A stretch of 64,000 nt of DNA from Rhizobium mongolense USDA 1844 (GTDB lineage Bacteria > Pseudomonadota > Alphaproteobacteria > Rhizobiales > Rhizobiaceae). Made by a program: the position numbers and the translations under genes. Of this stretch, positions 60,857 through 64,000 are shown in pieces (position 1 is the stretch's first letter; every line of letters starts with the position of its first letter). Where the stretch lies: the NCBI RefSeq assembly GCF_000419765.1, contig NZ_ATTQ01000003.1, forward strand, positions 248,001 through 312,000, read 5' to 3'. Below the pieces are notes generated by a model. The model saw only the letters and a program-made list of their open reading frames with translations, was not told the origin of the DNA and searched no databases.

Positions 60857-61793
60857 GAAAGATCAAGCTAGCGGCGCCTACCAAGCCGGCATGCCTGCCG
60901 AGCTGCGCCGGCACAACCGGCACGTCACGATAAGCGGGCATCGCTCGCTCCTGAATGGTGGCCTCGATGGGTTTTCGAAGGAGATCATAGCCATAGGAAA
61001 TTCCACCGCCCATGACGATCATGTCGGGCGAGTAGAGATGGAGCAGATTGGTAAAGCCGATGCCCAACCAGCGGGCTTCCCTGTCAATCAGCCCAAGTGC
61101 TGTTTCGTCACCGCTGCGCGCCGCCTCGACGACGTGTCGGCCCGTCACGTCGCCGTCGTGGGACAGCGTTCGCAGCGCCGAGCCGTCGCCTGGCTTTGTT
61201 AAAGCAGTAGCACGCCGGCCGAGCGCAGTACCCGACGCTACCGCCTCAAAGCAGCCCACCGCCCCGCAAAGGCATCGTTCGCTCTCGCTCGTGATGGTCA
61301 TATGGCCGATTTCGCCTGCGAGCCCACGGCGCCCATGCACGATCCGGCCATCGGAGATCACCCCGCCGCCAATGCCGGTAGACACGGTGACGAAAACCAG
61401 CGAGGCCGCGCCGCGGCCGGCCCCGAAACGCCATTCGCCGAGAGCGGCGGCGTTCGCATCGTTCTCCAGCCGCACAGGCAGGTTTAGGCGGTCCTGAAGA
61501 CGGCTCGCGAGGGGTACTTCACGCCAGCCCGAGAGGGTCGGTGGTGCGGTAAGGATGCCCGCGACTGGATCGAGTGGGCCGGGCGCTCCGATGCCGATAC
61601 CAAGCGGCTGGGCGTCGGGAACTTCCGAGCAGGTTCTCTCCGCGAGCATCGCGATCTGCTCGATGACCGCATCCGGTCCATCCTTCGCAAGCGTTGGCAT
61701 GGACGCGAACGCCAGCAAATTGCCGCCGTCGCCAACCAGCGCGGCGCGCAACTCCGTTCCACCCAGATCGAATGCAAGTGCAATCCTGCTCAT
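60849..61793 (-). CDS. ROK-family sugar kinase (AlsK-like)
   Basis: A 314-residue ROK kinase from ATG 61793. ATP-binding AFDLGGTELRAALVGDG, catalytic LENDANAAALGEW, STGIGGGVISDGRIVHG and the zinc motif CLCGAVGCFEAVASG are complete. The ATG overlaps the stop of the upstream epimerase gene. A ROK kinase coupled to an RPE-family epimerase recalls the alsE-alsK pair for D-allose use, so phosphorylation of allulose or a similar sugar is a reasonable inference. Glucokinase or N-acetylhexosamine kinase activity is not excluded. Confidence 0.88.
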   Translation of the reverse strand: MSRIALAFDLGGTELRAALVGDGGNLLAFASMPTLAKDGPDAVIEQIAMLAERTCSEVPDAQPLGIGIGAPGPLDPVAGILTAPPTLSGWREVPLASRLQDRLNLPVRLENDANAAALGEWRFGAGRGAASLVFVTVSTGIGGGVISDGRIVHGRRGLAGEIGHMTITSESERCLCGAVGCFEAVASGTALGRRATALTKPGDGSALRTLSHDGDVTGRHVVEAARSGDETALGLIDREARWLGIGFTNLLHLYSPDMIVMGGGISYGYDLLRKPIEATIQERAMPAYRDVPVVPAQLGRHAGLVGAASLIFLN

Positions 61794-62512
61794 CAGGGCG
61801 GGGTCTCCAAAGCATGCAGCCAAGCGATCCGGCCCGGCAGATCCTTGTCGCCGAACGCCAGCGATCCGAGCACGACTGTCTCTGCCCCAGCTGCCCGCAA
61901 CAGTGGAACGGTCTGTTCGCGAATGCCGCCGTCTGCCGCAAGAACAATCTCCTTTTCGCGTCCGACACGCCTGATCAACGACCGCGCTTCGCGAAGTCGG
62001 TCGCAGGCGTTACCCGAAAGGCCTTGTCCCTTGACGCCGATCGACGTCCCGAGCAGCGTGAAGAAAGCGACCTCAGCGAGGAACGGTTCTGCCTCGGCGA
62101 CCGAAGTTTCCAGCCGCAGTACGACGCCGGCTTCGGCCCCAAGCTGTTTTGCGAGTTCGACCGCGCGCAAACCGGCTTCGCCGGTCTCGGCATGAATACT
62201 GATGAGATCGGCGCCCGCCTCGATGAACTGGCGTGTTTGCTCCTCGACAATCTCGGCCTCGACCATCAGATGCACATGAATCGGTTTTTCCGTCAGCTTG
62301 GCGATGCGGGCGACGAAATCGGGAAAGAACAGGAAGCCAGGCGTGAAGCGCGCGTCGGCAACGTCGATATGGTGAAGATCGACATAGGGCTCGATGCGGT
62401 GAAGGTCGCGCTCCATGTTGGCAAGATCTGCAGACCAGAGCGAAAACTCGCCGAGCAGTCTGTGCCGGGGCAATGCGGCGATGGCGCCGCCCGAGAGAGA
62501 TTTCGACGTCAT
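61793..62512 (-). CDS. Ribulose-phosphate 3-epimerase family protein (AlsE-like)
   Basis: A 239-residue TIM barrel of the RPE family. FSLWSADLANMERDLHRIEP, LHHIDVADARFTPGF (metal ligands), PIHVHLMVE and AADGGIREQTVPLLRAAGAE follow the family order. The divergence from housekeeping Rpe and the operon with a ROK kinase point to a ketohexose-6-phosphate 3-epimerase such as AlsE. It overlaps its neighbours by one and four bases on either side, so the four genes are tightly coupled. Confidence 0.85.
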   Translation of the reverse strand: MTSKSLSGGAIAALPRHRLLGEFSLWSADLANMERDLHRIEPYVDLHHIDVADARFTPGFLFFPDFVARIAKLTEKPIHVHLMVEAEIVEEQTRQFIEAGADLISIHAETGEAGLRAVELAKQLGAEAGVVLRLETSVAEAEPFLAEVAFFTLLGTSIGVKGQGLSGNACDRLREARSLIRRVGREKEIVLAADGGIREQTVPLLRAAGAETVVLGSLAFGDKDLPGRIAWLHALETPP

Positions 62513-63342
62513 GGGTGAGCAACGCTCCGATGTTTGAATTCTGTGTTGAGGAATTGCAGAATGACTGTTCGGACCGCGGCGAAATGAGCTTCGGTAGCCG
62601 TAGCCTTCGCAGGCACTTCGAGGAAATGCGCATTTGGAAGCGTGTCAGCCATCAATTGTGCGACGGCGAGAGGGTGGATGGCATCCTGCCGGTTGCCGAG
62701 GACGAGGGCGGGAATAGCGAGGTTTGCCGCGTCCTCTTGCGAAACGCCGGTTCCATCCGAAGCGACGTCGCCCAGCACGTCGGCGAAGGCTGCCGCATCC
62801 GGGCGTTCGAAATAGCCGAGCAGGGAAGCAAGATTGTCCGGCGCTTCCACACGCAGACGTTGCGCCGTCGCCGACTTTGCAAAAAGCGCCTGGCCATCGG
62901 CAAGCGAATGGGATCGAAGCAATGCCGCGATCTCGCGGATCGGTGCAAGGTTCTCGGGGGCGCAGGCAAACGACCAGGCCGGGCGTACCAGGATGAGGCC
63001 CTTGACGCGTTCGGGATGTTTTTTTGCCAGATGCAGCGCGATGGCTGCGCCCATGGAGATGCCACCGGCGATGAACCGGCCTATCCCCCTTTTGTCTGCA
63101 GCAGCGATCACGTCGGCTGCAAACATCGCAATCGAGAAGGGGCGTCGCGTGCCAAGTGTCGAGCTGCCATGCCCGCGGCACTCAGTGGTGATCCGCCGCC
63201 AGTCGAGCCCCTGAGGGAGAACCTGTGCGACCTGGGCCTCGCTGCCTCCGAGCCCGTGTTGAAAGACCAAGGCGTTGCCTGTCCCGCAGTCGTGGACTGA
63301 AAGGTCGGTACCGTCTTGTCTGAAAGTGATGTGCGTCTTCAT
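62509..63342 (-). CDS. Alpha/beta hydrolase
   Basis: A 277-residue alpha/beta hydrolase. The oxyanion segment is FQHGLGGSEAQ, followed by TECRGHGSS, the nucleophile elbow GGISMGAAIAL, an acid in GNRQDAIHP and a C-terminal histidine in ATEAHFAAVR. It overlaps both neighbours by four bases. In a sugar operon it might be a lactonase or carbohydrate esterase. The family gives no specific substrate. Confidence 0.87.
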   Translation of the reverse strand: MKTHITFRQDGTDLSVHDCGTGNALVFQHGLGGSEAQVAQVLPQGLDWRRITTECRGHGSSTLGTRRPFSIAMFAADVIAAADKRGIGRFIAGGISMGAAIALHLAKKHPERVKGLILVRPAWSFACAPENLAPIREIAALLRSHSLADGQALFAKSATAQRLRVEAPDNLASLLGYFERPDAAAFADVLGDVASDGTGVSQEDAANLAIPALVLGNRQDAIHPLAVAQLMADTLPNAHFLEVPAKATATEAHFAAVRTVILQFLNTEFKHRSVAHP

Positions 63343-64000
63343 CGGATCAGATCCGAAAGGAACCTGGCGACGGCGGGTGCTTCCACTGCCGCAAGGCCGT
63401 GCGTGACGAGCGGACCGTCAAAACCGGTCACGCGCAGACCGTCGATAAAGGCAGGGAAATTGACGATGCCCTGACCTGCTGTCGCGAAGCGGCCATCGGC
63501 TTGGCGGTCCTTCGCATGGGCCATCGTCACATGACCAGCCGAGATATCGATCGCCCTTTGAACTATGTCGGACACTTCGGCTGGCGTCGCCCGCTCGAAG
63601 AGATTTGCCGGATCGAGCACGATGCGCAGGCGCTTCGAACCCATCTCTCCGATCAGCCGCACTGCATCGGCGGCGGACGTGACGATGTTTGCTTGTTCCG
63701 GCTCGATGCCAAGAGCGATGTCGTGCCGCTCGGCGAACCCCAGCGCCTTTTCCATTTCGGCCGCCATATCGGCCCAGGCAGATGGATGCGCATTGTCCGG
63801 ATGATACATCCATTGATCCTGGACATTGCGGCTGCCGGTGCAAAGCGTCACCAGCGGGATCTGCAAGGCCGCTGCTGTTTCGATCACTATCCTGAGCTGT
63901 TTAGACCCCATATCCCGCACGGATTTGTCCGGGTGGGCCATGTTATAGGTGCCTGAAAGGGCCGCGAGCGAAACACCGGTTTCCCTGGATGCCGCCCGGA
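63339..64000 (-). CDS. Sugar phosphate isomerase/epimerase (5' partial)
   Basis: The frame is open through the window's end. Upstream of the first methionine at 63941 it continues with ETGVSLAALSGTYNMAHPD, so the N-terminus lies outside. The TIM-barrel metal ligands are visible: LGIEPEQANIV, LRIVLDPANLFE and HVTMAHAKDRQ. It belongs to the AP-endonuclease-2-like isomerase group. It is the first visible gene of the minus-strand sugar operon and overlaps the hydrolase gene by four bases. Confidence 0.85.
   Translation of the reverse strand, partial: RAASRETGVSLAALSGTYNMAHPDKSVRDMGSKQLRIVIETAAALQIPLVTLCTGSRNVQDQWMYHPDNAHPSAWADMAAEMEKALGFAERHDIALGIEPEQANIVTSAADAVRLIGEMGSKRLRIVLDPANLFERATPAEVSDIVQRAIDISAGHVTMAHAKDRQADGRFATAGQGIVNFPAFIDGLRVTGFDGPLVTHGLAAVEAPAVARFLSDLIR

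Noticed and set aside
1-64000. CRISPR arrays, tRNA or rRNA genes, replication origin
   Set aside because: No regularly spaced repeats, cloverleaf-like segments, rRNA-like stretches or repABC/dnaA genes were noticed.

Overview
The window looks like an accessory replicon (large plasmid or chromid) of a Rhizobiales bacterium such as Rhizobium, Sinorhizobium or Agrobacterium. The coding DNA is GC-rich and dense with ABC importers and catabolic operons. It carries a bgsBA-type mixed-linkage beta-glucan pair known from Sinorhizobium, and no ribosomal or core housekeeping genes. No tRNA, rRNA, CRISPR array, intact insertion sequence or replication gene was recognised. The organism assignment is inference from gene content.

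Left part (1-12.6 kb): the 3' end of an aldehyde dehydrogenase and an HGGYW-type hydrolase come first. A debris zone follows, with broken M20 amidohydrolase, YdhS-like FAD protein and transsulfuration-enzyme remnants, an intact MsuE-type FMN reductase, four small ORFs and a DsbA-fold isomerase. A minus-strand operon (12.6 to 6.8 kb) then encodes a polar amino acid ABC importer, an MmgE/PrpD protein and a flavin-dependent monooxygenase. This composition resembles the Bacillus subtilis yxe operon for S-(2-succino)cysteine breakdown.

12.9-21.2 kb is a complete lower lysine (2-aminoadipate) catabolic operon: HglS, AmaB-type dehydrogenase, aminotransferase and a YdiJ-type D-2-hydroxyglutarate dehydrogenase. 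Together they would turn piperideine-6-carboxylate into 2-oxoglutarate. A LysR-type regulator is divergent.

21.8-30.6 kb is a LacI-controlled cyclitol/sugar operon. It has two paralogous binding proteins, an ABC ATPase, a permease split by a one-base frameshift, and IolH-, IolG- and IolI-like enzymes. Two further Gfo/Idh dehydrogenases lie on the minus strand. bgsB-bgsA (33.4-36.6 kb) encode a membrane fusion protein and a GT2 glucan synthase.

37.1-46.8 kb is a second catabolic island: an SDR, a spermidine/putrescine-type ABC importer, a histidinol-dehydrogenase paralogue with altered ligands, a zinc alcohol dehydrogenase, a HutC-type GntR regulator and an APH-fold kinase. An identical TGTATAGACA site lies before the SDR and before the ABC operon, suggesting one regulon.

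47.0-52.1 kb has a WYL regulator of the BrxR/CapW type divergent from sbcD-sbcC, with a dyad between them. 52.3-54.9 kb is an enterobacterial-type divergent lysA/lysR pair. The right end holds a DUF1062 protein, ubiA and GNAT remnants, a methyltransferase, a Rieske-FAD reductase, and a minus-strand sugar operon (ROK kinase, RPE-family epimerase, hydrolase, isomerase) that runs off the window.
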